Shown here piece after piece: positions 26,899-35,241 of a stretch of 64,000 nt of DNA. The position numbers were made by a program, and so were the translations under genes. Within the stretch, counting starts at the first letter, position 1. Each line of letters opens with the position of its first letter. The notes beneath the pieces were generated by a model. It did not search any database. It was not told the DNA's origin and was given only the letters and a program-made list of their open reading frames with translations. Origin of the DNA: an uncultured Bacteroidales bacterium (GTDB lineage Bacteria > Bacteroidota > Bacteroidia > Bacteroidales > FEN-979); contig CAIMWF010000034.1 in assembly GCA_903845055.1 (NCBI GenBank), positions 18,150 through 82,149 of the forward strand. The letters run 5' to 3'.

Positions 26899-27675
26899 TT
26901 ACAGGAATTTTATGAAAGGAACAAAGGCCGCGGTCCTCGATTTGTATTCTTCCCAGTCGGGCCTTCCCTCGTACTTCTTTTCAAGCATCGGCACGCCCGA
27001 TACAAAGCGCAGCAGCAGTGTAATCACCACCGGGCTGACCAGGGCATACCATCCGTGGTGGAAACTGAGGGCATAACAGCTGATCCCCCACCACACCAGG
27101 GCCTCGCCGAAATAGTTCGGGTGGCGGGTCACCGACCACAATCCCGTGGTAATGATCTTCCCCTCGTTCGCACGGTCTTTTTTAAATTCGGACAACTGGT
27201 AATCTCCGATGGTCTCGATCATGAAGCCCGTCCCGAAAATGACCAGGCCAAGCGAATCCCACGGCCCGATCGGTCCGCCCGTGCTGAAATTGATAAACCA
27301 TACCGGTGTTGAGATAACCAGCATGAACAGCCCCTGCAGCATGAATATCTGGAAAAAGCTGCGGAGAATGAAAAATTTCCACCGGTCACGCCAGGCCTTG
27401 TACCTGAAATCCTCGCCCCTGCCGCTGTTCCTGACCATGATGTGAAACGAAAGCCGCAGCGCCCAGAGCAAAACGAGCAGGCTGACGATCATTTTGCGCA
27501 GGTCGACTTCGCCCGACTGGACAATCGAATAGACGGCAATGACGATAAAGCCGCCCCCCCAGGCGACATCGACGATGGAATTGTTCTTCTTCAGCAGGGC
27601 CAGGATAAAAATAATGGTCATGAACAACAGGATGACCAGGGCAATTTTCGGGATGATCAGTTGGAGTGATATCAT
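26899..27675 (-). CDS. DUF1295 / steroid 5-alpha-reductase-like membrane protein
   Basis: 258 aa with six or seven membrane helices. The C-terminal family signature is present: GLWSVTRHPNYFGEALVWWGI, with the conserved Arg-His-Pro-Asn-Tyr-Glu residues that bind NADPH in the ICMT/5-alpha-reductase/DUF1295 superfamily, followed by GVPMLEKKYEGRPDWEEYKSRTAAFVP. The superfamily reduces or methylates lipid substrates in the membrane; the role of DUF1295 members in bacteria is not established. It follows the FakA-FakB gene by six bases on the same strand, so a link with fatty acid handling is possible but inferred only from position. Confidence 0.88.
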   Translation of the reverse strand: MISLQLIIPKIALVILLFMTIIFILALLKKNNSIVDVAWGGGFIVIAVYSIVQSGEVDLRKMIVSLLVLLWALRLSFHIMVRNSGRGEDFRYKAWRDRWKFFILRSFFQIFMLQGLFMLVISTPVWFINFSTGGPIGPWDSLGLVIFGTGFMIETIGDYQLSEFKKDRANEGKIITTGLWSVTRHPNYFGEALVWWGISCYALSFHHGWYALVSPVVITLLLRFVSGVPMLEKKYEGRPDWEEYKSRTAAFVPFIKFL

Positions 27676-27681
27676 GTCGGT

Positions 27682-29484
27682 TTATTCGAGCATCAGCGAA
27701 ATGCATGCAACCCCGGGGCCCGTGTTGGCAACCAGCGCGGGTGAGGCATGATCGATGAAAAGTGGTTTTTTCCCGGTCAGCTTTTCCATCTCCCCGGCAT
27801 ACCAGGTGGAGGTTGGAAGATTGTTGGCGTGGGTAATGGTATATTCCCAGACCTTATGGCCCGAGATGATCGACGAGACCTGGCGCATCATCTTTTTCAT
27901 GATGCCTTTTTCGGTGAACGACTTGGCGCTGAGGCCTGTTTTACCCTCGCGGGTTACAATGACGACCGGTTTAAGGTCCAGCGTCTTGGCAACAAAACTC
28001 CTGAACGGGCTCACCCTGCCGCTTCGCACGATGTACTTCAGGGTGGTGGTGGTAAGGCCGATATGCAGTTTTGATTTCCAGTCCTCCACCTGCGCCATCA
28101 CTTCATCATGCGAAGCGCCGCCCTCTATTGCCCTTACAGCCCTCATGACAACCAGTCCCAGCCCGCCGGTAATCCCTTTTGAATCCACCACGTCGATCCG
28201 TTTGCCGGTACGCATCCTGACATCCGCCGAACCCTTTTCGCTGCTTGAACAGGTGCCGCTCAGCCCTTTGCTGATGTGAATCCCGATGATCGAATTGTAA
28301 TGGGTTGCAAGGTATTCGTATTTATTCTGGAATTCCTTGGAGGCCGGCTGCGCGGAGGAGGCGTTCACTTCCGATTTTTCAATCATGGAGTAGAACTGGG
28401 GCGGGTTGATCGTGAGCCTGTCGAGGAAATAGGTATCACCGAAGTGAACGGTCAGCGGTACCACGTGTATCTGGTGAAGGTCGATGAATTCCTTGGGCAG
28501 GTCGCAGGTTGAGTCGGTGACGATCGCGATCTCCGATTTGCGGTTGTGCTGTATCTCATTCTGCATTACCATGTCATCCACCTTCTGGTAGGTGATGCTG
28601 CCGAACTGCCTGAGCTGCGAGAATACTTCGGCAGGAAAATCCGAATGGATGTGAACCCGGATCTTCTGGGGCGAGCCGGCTACAACCAGCGAATCGCCGC
28701 AATGCTGTATGTAATTCCTGAGTTTATGTTTATCGATCTGCCGGCCACTGATGAGCGCCTCGGTGCAAAACCTGAAGGTGATCTCTTCATGGGGCATGTC
28801 GATCATCTCTTCCGCCACGGAGGAGGCAAGTTCGGGTTTGATCATGGCCCTCTCCCCGCCAAGGGTAAAGAAATCCTTGATCCCTTCAAGCCAGAAAACA
28901 AAACCCTTTGCCCCGGCATCAACAACATGGGCGCGGGCCAGTACTTCAAGCTGGCGGGTGGTGGAGGCGAGCGATTCAAGCGCACGGTTATAGGCTTCAA
29001 CCAGCAACTTGATGAAGTCGTCAAAACTGTCTTTTAAAAGGTAAATATAGTCGGCCCAGTCCTTGATGACGGTCAGGATGGTCCCTTCAACCGGGTTGGA
29101 GATGGCGTCATATGCATAGGCCACGGCCTTCTTGATACTTTCGGCAAATGACTGGATGTCGATGGTTTCATCCGACTTGATCTCATTGCTGAAACCATAA
29201 AGGAACTGGGCGAAAATGATGCCCGAATTGCCCCGCGCCCCGATCAGGGCAGCATCCGCGAGGGCTACCGCCGTCCGCTTCAGGTTATCCGTCGGGATGA
29301 TGGCGTCCATGATGGAACGCATGGTGGAGGCCAGGTTCGTCCCGGTGTCGGCGTCGGCGACAGGGAATACATTAATTTTATTGAGGAGCTTTTGTTGTTC
29401 GAAAATCCGTTGAGCACCGGCAAGAAATGAATAGTATAGTTGTTTTCCGTTTAGCTCCTTTATCTTTTGAACGTTATCAGTCAA
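27682..29484 (-). CDS. Fatty acid kinase fused to fatty-acid-binding protein (FakA-FakB, DAK2-DegV)
   Basis: 600 aa in three parts. Residues 1-200: a DAK2/DhaL kinase domain with the metal site in NVFPVADADTGTNLAS and the ALIGARGNSGIIFAQFLYGF loop. Residues about 225-315: the FakA C-terminal region (EEITFRFCTEALISG). Residues 318-600: a DegV/FakB domain with IVTDSTCDLPKEF, the ligand-cap Ser region SSAQPASKEF, HISKGLSGTCSSS and the SGRVSPF loop. In Firmicutes, FakA phosphorylates fatty acids held by separate FakB proteins so they can enter phospholipids. Here kinase and carrier are one chain. DUF1295 follows in the same operon. A TAACTTTG box lies 22 bases upstream of the ATG. Confidence 0.88.
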   Translation of the reverse strand: MTDNVQKIKELNGKQLYYSFLAGAQRIFEQQKLLNKINVFPVADADTGTNLASTMRSIMDAIIPTDNLKRTAVALADAALIGARGNSGIIFAQFLYGFSNEIKSDETIDIQSFAESIKKAVAYAYDAISNPVEGTILTVIKDWADYIYLLKDSFDDFIKLLVEAYNRALESLASTTRQLEVLARAHVVDAGAKGFVFWLEGIKDFFTLGGERAMIKPELASSVAEEMIDMPHEEITFRFCTEALISGRQIDKHKLRNYIQHCGDSLVVAGSPQKIRVHIHSDFPAEVFSQLRQFGSITYQKVDDMVMQNEIQHNRKSEIAIVTDSTCDLPKEFIDLHQIHVVPLTVHFGDTYFLDRLTINPPQFYSMIEKSEVNASSAQPASKEFQNKYEYLATHYNSIIGIHISKGLSGTCSSSEKGSADVRMRTGKRIDVVDSKGITGGLGLVVMRAVRAIEGGASHDEVMAQVEDWKSKLHIGLTTTTLKYIVRSGRVSPFRSFVAKTLDLKPVVIVTREGKTGLSAKSFTEKGIMKKMMRQVSSIISGHKVWEYTITHANNLPTSTWYAGEMEKLTGKKPLFIDHASPALVANTGPGVACISLMLE

Positions 29485-29506
29485 GATGATAGATTTTAAA
29501 CACGTG

Positions 29507-29514
29507 CAAAGTTA
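29507..29514 (-). promoter_or_regulatory. -7 box for the FakA-FakB gene
   Basis: Minus strand TAACTTTG, exact TAnnTTTG, 22 bases before the ATG at 29484. Confidence 0.55.
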
Positions 29515-29529
29515 ACACTTTTTCGACAA

Positions 29530-30030
29530 CTACTTCAACCGATGCTGGCGGGCCAGGCTTCCGGAGGTGATCATTTTGTTCAGGGAATCAACCGGATCCC
29601 TGAAAAGGCTTTTATTCCCGCAATCATACATCACGGTGAGGGGATCCTTGTCAGCGATCATCCCGTAAAGGTCGGCGGCAGGTGGGGTGGCCTTAAGCCT
29701 GGCGAACTCTTCATAGGTGAGCCGGATGAAGGCAACGTCGGGGCCGATGCCCCGGTTGTCGAGCAGGTAACCCTTTTTAAGTGGCGACGGGTAGGGGAAA
29801 TTCCCGTTGTTGTTGATATCTTTGACATCCGGGTAGGAGACGATTTTCGATTTGTCCGCCGACAGGATCACCGGCACAAGTTTCGAATAATCAGCACGTG
29901 TTTTATAAACGATGCAGTGTGGCCCCGGAATGGCAGCAGTGGTTTTTGGCTGGCTGATCCGGTGTGCACATGATGAGACAACCAGTCCAACAAGGATCCC
30001 GGTAAATGTAAGTCGGAAAATTGAATTCAT
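29530..30030 (-). CDS. Small lipoprotein of unknown function
   Basis: 166 aa. A type II signal peptide ends in the lipobox LVVSSC (Cys at residue 21), so the mature protein is lipid-anchored. The body has YPDVKDINNNGNFPYPSPLKKGYLLDNRGIGPDVAFIRLTYEEF and SLFRDPVDSLNKMI-like features (residues 67-110 and 141-155), a pattern I associate with Bacteroidota hypothetical lipoproteins but cannot name. It has its own -7 box and ends 45 bases before the FakA-FakB gene on the same strand. No enzymatic motif was seen. Confidence 0.75.
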   Translation of the reverse strand: MNSIFRLTFTGILVGLVVSSCAHRISQPKTTAAIPGPHCIVYKTRADYSKLVPVILSADKSKIVSYPDVKDINNNGNFPYPSPLKKGYLLDNRGIGPDVAFIRLTYEEFARLKATPPAADLYGMIADKDPLTVMYDCGNKSLFRDPVDSLNKMITSGSLARQHRLK

Positions 30031-30058
30031 GGCGTTGGTTTGATGTGCCGTAAAACTA

Positions 30059-30066
30059 CAAAATTA
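30059..30066 (-). promoter_or_regulatory. -7 box for the lipoprotein gene
   Basis: Minus strand TAATTTTG, exact TAnnTTTG, 28 bases before the ATG at 30030. Confidence 0.55.
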
Positions 30067-30141
30067 AAACAGAATTCATTTGAATATTTGCGCTCCGGGC
30101 TGTTAAAAAACATAATAGCGTGCTGTTCATCAATAAATTTG

Positions 30142-30149
30142 TAATTTTG
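30142..30149 (+). promoter_or_regulatory. -7 box for the DUF1573 gene
   Basis: TAATTTTG, exact TAnnTTTG, 42 bases before the ATG at 30192, within a strongly AT-rich leader. Confidence 0.55.
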
Positions 30150-30191
30150 TATAAATTTTCATAATAATCCTAACCTAATAATAAAGTAAAT

Positions 30192-30656
30192 ATGAAGAAG
30201 TTTGTTCTCTCATTTGTTCTGGTGGTCTTCGCCGCTTTTTTAGTTAAAGCCCAGGATGCTCCCCAGCCTAAACCTGCTAATCCGAATGCTCCTGAAATCT
30301 CGTTTGAAAAAACGGTTCATGATTACGGAACAATTGTACAGGGTGCCGATGGTACCTGTGAATTCAAATTCACCAATATCGGAAAAGAACCGTTGATCCT
30401 TTCTAGGCCCCAGTCATCATGCGGATGCACCGTCCCCACCTGGCCTCAGGAACCGATTCTTCCCGGCAAAAGTGATGTGATCAAGGTTACCTACAACACA
30501 AACAATATCGGCGGCATCAATAAAACCGTTACCGTTACCTCGAATGCCAAGACCGAAAAGATTGTGCTGCAGATCAAAGGAACCGTGACCCCGAAACCCG
30601 CCACCACCGCCCCGGAAAAACCGACGGAAACCGGTGCTGCTCCTGTCACAAAGTAA
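30192..30656 (+). CDS. DUF1573 exported protein
   Basis: 154 aa. A signal peptide (hydrophobic FVLSFVLVVFAAFLVKA, cut near KAQDA) precedes one Ig-like beta-sandwich of the DUF1573 type: ISFEKTVHDYGTIVQG, CEFKFTNIGKEPLILSRPQSSCGCTVPTWP, and VTSNAKTEKIVLQIKGTV. The SSCGCTVP motif is the family hallmark. The C-terminus is a Pro/Thr/Ala-rich tail. Members are abundant periplasmic or surface proteins in Bacteroidota; their role is not defined. Flanked by its own promoter box and a stem-loop terminator, so it is a single-gene unit. Confidence 0.92.
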   Translation: MKKFVLSFVLVVFAAFLVKAQDAPQPKPANPNAPEISFEKTVHDYGTIVQGADGTCEFKFTNIGKEPLILSRPQSSCGCTVPTWPQEPILPGKSDVIKVTYNTNNIGGINKTVTVTSNAKTEKIVLQIKGTVTPKPATTAPEKPTETGAAPVTK

Positions 30657-30681
30657 ATTTTAAAATTCATTTACATGCAAC

Positions 30682-30712
30682 AAGGCCGGCCATAAGCTGG
30701 CTTTATTGCTTT
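30682..30712 (+). terminator. Rho-independent terminator after the DUF1573 gene
   Basis: A 9-bp stem (AAGGCCGGC at 30682-30690 with GCTGGCTTT at 30696-30704, two G-U pairs), a 5-base loop and a T-rich tail, ATTGCTTTTC. It lies 25 bases after the stop codon. Confidence 0.7.
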
Positions 30713-30730
30713 TCTTAAAAACCACTCGTT

Positions 30731-31945
30731 ATGCCAGCAATTTCTAACCGCGGACAGGCCTGCCCCCCCTCGCCCATCCGCAAACTCGTTCCCTTTTCCG
30801 ATGTAGCCAAGAAAAAAGGGATGAAGGTGTATCACCTGAACATCGGCCAGCCCGATATTGAAACCCCGGCCAATGTGCTCGACAAGATCCGCAATACGGA
30901 CCTGAAGGTGATCGAATACAGCCATTCGGCCGGGATCCTCTCTTACCGAAAGAAACTGGTTGAATATTATAAAAGGGTGGACATAGATGTCACGCCCGAT
31001 GAAATGATCGTCACCACCGGGGGCTCTGAAGGGATTCTGTTCACCCTGATGGTCTGCCTCAATCCCGGCGACGAGGTCATCATCCCGGAACCGTTTTATG
31101 CCAATTACAACGGTTTTGCCATTGCGGCCGGCGTCGTTGTAAAGCCAATCGGTTCATACATTGACAACGGTTTCGGTCTCCCCCCAATGAGCGCCGTTGA
31201 AGAGGCCATCACCCCCCGCACCAAAGCCATTATGATTTGCAACCCCAACAATCCTACCGGGTATCTCTATTCGAAAGAGGAGCTGGAACTACTGCGGGAC
31301 ATTGTAAAAAAACATGATCTGTATCTTTTTTCCGATGAAGTTTACCGTGAATTCGTCTACGACGGGAAAAAACACTATTCAGTTATGAATCTCGAAGGTA
31401 TTGACCAGAACGTAGTGTTGCTCGATTCCATTTCGAAAAGATACAGCGCCTGCGGCGTCCGCATCGGGGTGATGATCTCGAAGAACAAGGAGGTCATGAG
31501 CACCGCCATGAAATTCGCCCAGGCAAGGCTCAGCCCGCCCACCTTCGGCCAGATCGCCGGCGAAGAGGCGGTGAACACGCCCGACAGTTACCTTGTGAAG
31601 GTCCTCGAAGAGTATGTTAAACGTAGGGACATCGTGGTCCAGTCGATCAACCGCATGGAAAACTGTTTCTGCCCCAACCCCGGCGGCGCCTTTTATGCTG
31701 TCGCAAGGCTGCCCATCGACGATTCCGATAAATTCTGCCAGTGGCTGCTCGAAGATTTCAATTTTGAAGGCCAGACGGTAATGCTTGCCCCTGCCACTGG
31801 ATTCTATTCCACGCCCGGACGCGGCAAGGACGAGGTGCGAATCAGTTATGTACTGAACCTCACGGACCTTGCAAACGCGATGAAATGCCTGGAGGAGGCA
31901 TTGAAGGTTTACCCGGGGAAAAAAAATAGCGAAATAGCGAAATAG
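30731..31945 (+). CDS. PLP-dependent aminotransferase, class I/II (AspC-like)
   Basis: 404 aa fold-type I aminotransferase. The cofactor Lys236 is in DSISKRYSACGVRIG; NPNNPTG (171-177), the SDEVYREF Asp-Tyr pair (near 202) and the substrate-carboxylate Arg region near GKDEVRISYVLN are all present. Length is standard. Aspartate or aromatic amino acids are the likeliest donors, but specificity cannot be read. The last residues NSEIAK and the stop TAG fall within an AAATAGCG array, so the natural C-terminus has probably been changed by the repeat. A terminator separates it from the DUF1573 gene; NamZ is convergent. Confidence 0.9.
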   Translation: MPAISNRGQACPPSPIRKLVPFSDVAKKKGMKVYHLNIGQPDIETPANVLDKIRNTDLKVIEYSHSAGILSYRKKLVEYYKRVDIDVTPDEMIVTTGGSEGILFTLMVCLNPGDEVIIPEPFYANYNGFAIAAGVVVKPIGSYIDNGFGLPPMSAVEEAITPRTKAIMICNPNNPTGYLYSKEELELLRDIVKKHDLYLFSDEVYREFVYDGKKHYSVMNLEGIDQNVVLLDSISKRYSACGVRIGVMISKNKEVMSTAMKFAQARLSPPTFGQIAGEEAVNTPDSYLVKVLEEYVKRRDIVVQSINRMENCFCPNPGGAFYAVARLPIDDSDKFCQWLLEDFNFEGQTVMLAPATGFYSTPGRGKDEVRISYVLNLTDLANAMKCLEEALKVYPGKKNSEIAK

Positions 31946-31947
31946 CG
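31924..31947 (+). repeat. AAATAGCG octamer array at the end of the aminotransferase gene
   Basis: Three exact 8-base units. They encode the last residues and the stop codon of the aminotransferase. The same unit family (GCGAAATA/GCGAGGTA) follows the mscS-like gene at 46923-46986, again in the direction of the gene. Confidence 0.9.
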
Positions 31948-31975
31948 AAAATTGGATTGCAAGCCGTTTCGCAGA

Positions 31976-33154
31976 TCAGTACAACAGGTATTTCTTTCTG
32001 ATTTTTTTGAATTTACGAAGTCCGGGGTCCCAGCTATCCCGGATTTCTTTTTCTGATTTTCCCAAGCGGATCTGCAGCTGCAGGGTTGCATTGCCGGCCA
32101 GTTTGTTAAAGTACGGAGAAAAGAAATCCGGGTCGGTCCCCAATTCATGGAATGCCTGCAGCAGCCACGACAATTCTATTTGTCCCTGTTTCCCGGGATT
32201 GTTCACAAGAAAGCCCCTCAGGTCGGTGCCATGGCATAGTTTCCCTTCCAGGGGAGGATGCAGGCTCGCCCCCGGGATTGGCCCGGGAGTGAATGAAAAG
32301 GTTCCGGACTTCATCCCCGGGTGACCAAAAACTTCAAACGGGAAGGGGGTTCCTCGTCCCACGCTGACGATGGTTCCTTCGAAGAAACAGAGCGACGGGT
32401 AAAGGTAAACCGCGTTGATCCCGGGCAGGTTGGGAGAAGGTTTTTCGGGCAGTTCACACCGGGTGTCATGGGTATAGTTCTTCAGCCTGATCACTTCCAG
32501 ACCACAGGTTGCCCGGTTCCTGAGCCAACCTTCGCCGTTGACCATCCGGGCATACTCCCCGATGGTCATCCCGTAAACCACGGGAACCGGGTGCATCCCC
32601 ACGAAGGAGGCATATTCCTTTTCGAGGACTGGCCCGTCTATGTAAAAGCCATTTGGATTGGGCCGGTCAAGGAGGATCAGCGGGAGGTGATTTTCGGCGC
32701 AAGCCTCCATGACATAAGAAAGGGTGGAGATATAGGTATAAAACCTGACACCGACATCCTGTAAATCAAACACCATGTAATCAAGCGATCTGAGATCGGC
32801 GGGCACCGGCTTTTTCCGTGAACCATAAAGGGATACGACCGGGATGCCTGTTGCAGGATCGGTTTCCCCTGCCATTGCCTGTCCCGCGTCGCCCGTTAAA
32901 CGGAAACCATGTTCGGGTGAAAAGATACGGATCACCTTCAATCTATGCCCGAGCATAAGGTCAACGATATTGACGGAGCCGGCCACCGAAGCGTTGTTTG
33001 CGACAACACCCACGTTTTTCCCCCGGAGCAGCGGGAAATAGGAACCAGTATCCATCGCCCCGGGCATCACCTGCGCCGAAACCATTACCGGCAATAACCA
33101 TAAGACCGCCATGCACCCTGCCATGCGCGCACGACCCAATATATTCCTGTCCAT
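31976..33154 (-). CDS. namZ: Exo-beta-N-acetylmuramidase NamZ (DUF1343, GH171)
   Basis: 392 aa exported protein. From the ATG at 33154 there is a signal peptide (hydrophobic AGCMAVLWLLPVMVSAQ). The DUF1343 body shows GKNVGVVANNASVAG, the FSPEHGFRLTGDAGQ motif, SLYGSRKKPVPADLRSLDYMVFDLQDVGVRFYTYISTL (residues about 112-150), ILLDRPNPNGFYIDGPVL, and GRGTPFPFEVFGHPG. NamZ releases MurNAc from the non-reducing end of glycan strands and works with NagZ. The family is frequent in Bacteroidota. In-frame codons upstream to 33409 were rejected because they lie antisense to the permease gene and would bury the signal peptide. Confidence 0.92.
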   Translation of the reverse strand: MDRNILGRARMAGCMAVLWLLPVMVSAQVMPGAMDTGSYFPLLRGKNVGVVANNASVAGSVNIVDLMLGHRLKVIRIFSPEHGFRLTGDAGQAMAGETDPATGIPVVSLYGSRKKPVPADLRSLDYMVFDLQDVGVRFYTYISTLSYVMEACAENHLPLILLDRPNPNGFYIDGPVLEKEYASFVGMHPVPVVYGMTIGEYARMVNGEGWLRNRATCGLEVIRLKNYTHDTRCELPEKPSPNLPGINAVYLYPSLCFFEGTIVSVGRGTPFPFEVFGHPGMKSGTFSFTPGPIPGASLHPPLEGKLCHGTDLRGFLVNNPGKQGQIELSWLLQAFHELGTDPDFFSPYFNKLAGNATLQLQIRLGKSEKEIRDSWDPGLRKFKKIRKKYLLY

Positions 33155-33175
33155 GTCACTGATCAAAAAAAGACA

Positions 33176-33183
33176 TACTTTTG
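33176..33183 (+). promoter_or_regulatory. -7 box for the permease gene; supports a TTG start
   Basis: TACTTTTG, exact TAnnTTTG, 20 bases before the TTG start at 33204. No ATG in frame lies between the box and the conserved N-terminus. Confidence 0.6.
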
Positions 33184-33203
33184 CAAAGTAAACACTTCTT
33201 TTT

Positions 33204-34424
33204 TTGAATACTGAACTTTTTCTGGCCAAACGTCTTGTGTCGCGAAGCAAAGGAAATTTTTCCTGGACCTTCGTGGTGATCGCTATTACCTCCATTGCGC
33301 TCGGGCTGGCGATCATGTTCGTGGCGGTCGCCATCCTGACGGGATTTAAAAAAGAGATCAGTGAAAAGGTTGTTGGCTTTTGCGGGCATGTCCAGATCAC
33401 GAAGTTCACCGAAAATTCGACCTATGAACCCCAGCCGGTTGAAAAGGCACAGCCCTTCCTGGTCCGGCTGAACCAGGCGAAAGAGGTCAGCCATATCCAG
33501 GTATTTGCCAGCAAGGCCGGCATCATCAAGACCAGCGACCAGATCCAGGGGGTGATCCTGAAAGGGGTAGGATCCGATTATGACTGGAGTTTTTTCAGGA
33601 ACCGCATGGCGGAGGGACATGTTTTCAAACTGAACGACACCATGCGAAGCGACGAGGTGATCATCTCCAGGAAAATTGCCAGGCTGCTCAACCTCCACCT
33701 CAATGACGACCTGCGGATGTATTTCATTGTCGGCACCACGACGCTGGGCCGTAAATTCAAAATATCGGGCATCTATGACACCGGTCTCGAGGAATTTGAC
33801 AAACTCTACGTGATCGGCGATATCCATCATATCCAGAAACTCAACAACTGGACCGGCAGCCAGGTGGGAGGCTTCGAGGTTTATCTTAAAAATTTCAGGG
33901 ATATCGACCGCATGGGGGTCTACATCTACCACCTCATCGGCTTCAGCCTCGACGCACAGACGATCAAAATGCAGTATCCCCAGATTTTCGACTGGCTCGA
34001 TCTCCAGGACATCAACGTGCTGATCATCCTGATCCTGATCATCCTTGTATCTTCAACCACCATTATTTCGACCCTGCTGATCCTGATCCTCGAAAGAACC
34101 ACCATGATCGGCATCCTGAAGGCGCTCGGCATGCGAAACGTGAATATCCGCAAGCTTTTCCTCTACAACGCATTATATATCGTGGGCTGGGGGATTTTCT
34201 GGGGCAACCTGCTGGCCTTCACACTTTGTTTTCTCCAGAAAAAATTCGAACTTGTCACCCTTTCGCAGGAGTCGTATTATGTTTCGGTGATCCCCGTCAA
34301 CATCAACCCCTGGAACATCCTGCTGATCAACCTGGGAACGATCGCGGTTTGTTACCTGATCTTCATCATCCCGTCGCTGATCATCTCGCGGGTGACCCCC
34401 TTGAAGGCGATCCGGTTCAGCTGA
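33204..34424 (+). CDS. LolC/LolE-type ABC transporter permease (lipoprotein release)
   Basis: 406 aa with four membrane helices: one near residues 22-45, a periplasmic MacB_PCD-like domain to about 270, then three helices. Family features are the N-terminal LFLAKRLVSRSKGNFSW, TIISTLLILILERTTMIGILKALGMRNVNIRKLFLYNAL (residues about 285-325, the FtsX coupling region) and the end RVTPLKAIRFS. It would pull lipoproteins from the inner membrane for LolA with an ATPase such as LolD, which is not in this window. The start codon is TTG, set by the promoter box 20 bases upstream and by conserved residues at once downstream. Divergent from namZ. Confidence 0.88.
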   Translation: MNTELFLAKRLVSRSKGNFSWTFVVIAITSIALGLAIMFVAVAILTGFKKEISEKVVGFCGHVQITKFTENSTYEPQPVEKAQPFLVRLNQAKEVSHIQVFASKAGIIKTSDQIQGVILKGVGSDYDWSFFRNRMAEGHVFKLNDTMRSDEVIISRKIARLLNLHLNDDLRMYFIVGTTTLGRKFKISGIYDTGLEEFDKLYVIGDIHHIQKLNNWTGSQVGGFEVYLKNFRDIDRMGVYIYHLIGFSLDAQTIKMQYPQIFDWLDLQDINVLIILILIILVSSTTIISTLLILILERTTMIGILKALGMRNVNIRKLFLYNALYIVGWGIFWGNLLAFTLCFLQKKFELVTLSQESYYVSVIPVNINPWNILLINLGTIAVCYLIFIIPSLIISRVTPLKAIRFS

Positions 34425-34436
34425 TCAGAACCTGTG

Positions 34437-35231
34437 TCAGCCATTGTCGTCACGAGGGTAAATCAGGTCGAGCCCGCACACCAGATTCTCAAGGTATTCC
34501 ATGGCTTTATGTACAAATTTTTTCGGAATGACCGACCCGTGTTGCGGCAGGATTGCATTGATGTCGTAGGGAACAAGGCTTTTTACAAACCCGCGCGTGG
34601 CAATGTTGCTGGCCATGTAATCAAGATGAAACAGGTTCATCTTCGCAATATGGTTGCAGAAATCCTCTACCACCAGCCGCCATTCGGTATCAATGGCGGC
34701 CCACACATCGCCCGAAAAAAGGAATTTCGACGTCTCATCCCACGTGGCGAAGGCCCCGGGAAAATGAAGGAAGGGTGCCTCCAAAAACTTCAGCCGCTTT
34801 CCTGATTCAAACGTATAAACCGGGTTTTCGTTGATGCTGATGTAGGAATAGTCCCGGCTGCCATAGTGCCGCAGCAGGATGTTGGTCCTGATGGAGGTGA
34901 TGATCCTGATCTCCGGGTAAAGGGTCAGCCAGTCAACCATCGAAGCCGCAACGTCGGGATCCTGGTGGCAAACGATCAGCCCGGAAACCTTGTGCGGGGG
35001 GATGATCTGGCCGACCCGCATCCTGACAAATTCGAAGGAACCACGGCCGCCCGGGTCAACCAACAGCGCCTCCTGTCCGTCCACGATCAGGTAAGTATTG
35101 CACCGGAAGGCTGAAGGCTCGGGAACTCCGAGCCAGTATACGGCATGCTGGTCATCCTGGAACAACGGTGTAGGCTTTTCCCAGGTGTTGTTGAACATCC
35201 GTCCAAGTTCGACCAGGTCGATCGTGTTCAT
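34437..35231 (-). CDS. Di-iron metallo-beta-lactamase-fold protein (FprA/ODP type, no flavodoxin)
   Basis: 264 aa MBL-fold domain like the oxidase half of flavodiiron proteins but without flavodoxin. Candidate iron ligands are in order: HQDPD (H-x-D-x-D, where FprA has H-x-E-x-D-H), the His of FLHFPGAFATWDE, the Asp of FLFSGDVWAA and the His of LPQHGSVI. This set resembles ODP proteins, which bind O2 at a di-iron site as sensors rather than reduce it. It starts 10 bases after cysH on the same strand, so the two are probably one operon. The ATG at 35231 was chosen because the region upstream is cysH coding. Sensor versus enzyme is undecided. Confidence 0.8.
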   Translation of the reverse strand: MNTIDLVELGRMFNNTWEKPTPLFQDDQHAVYWLGVPEPSAFRCNTYLIVDGQEALLVDPGGRGSFEFVRMRVGQIIPPHKVSGLIVCHQDPDVAASMVDWLTLYPEIRIITSIRTNILLRHYGSRDYSYISINENPVYTFESGKRLKFLEAPFLHFPGAFATWDETSKFLFSGDVWAAIDTEWRLVVEDFCNHIAKMNLFHLDYMASNIATRGFVKSLVPYDINAILPQHGSVIPKKFVHKAMEYLENLVCGLDLIYPRDDNG

Positions 35232-35241
35232 AATCTTGTTT

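Noticed and set aside
33155..33409. N-terminal extension of namZ upstream of 33154
   Set aside because: It would lie antisense to the permease gene, cross that gene's promoter and bury the signal peptide.
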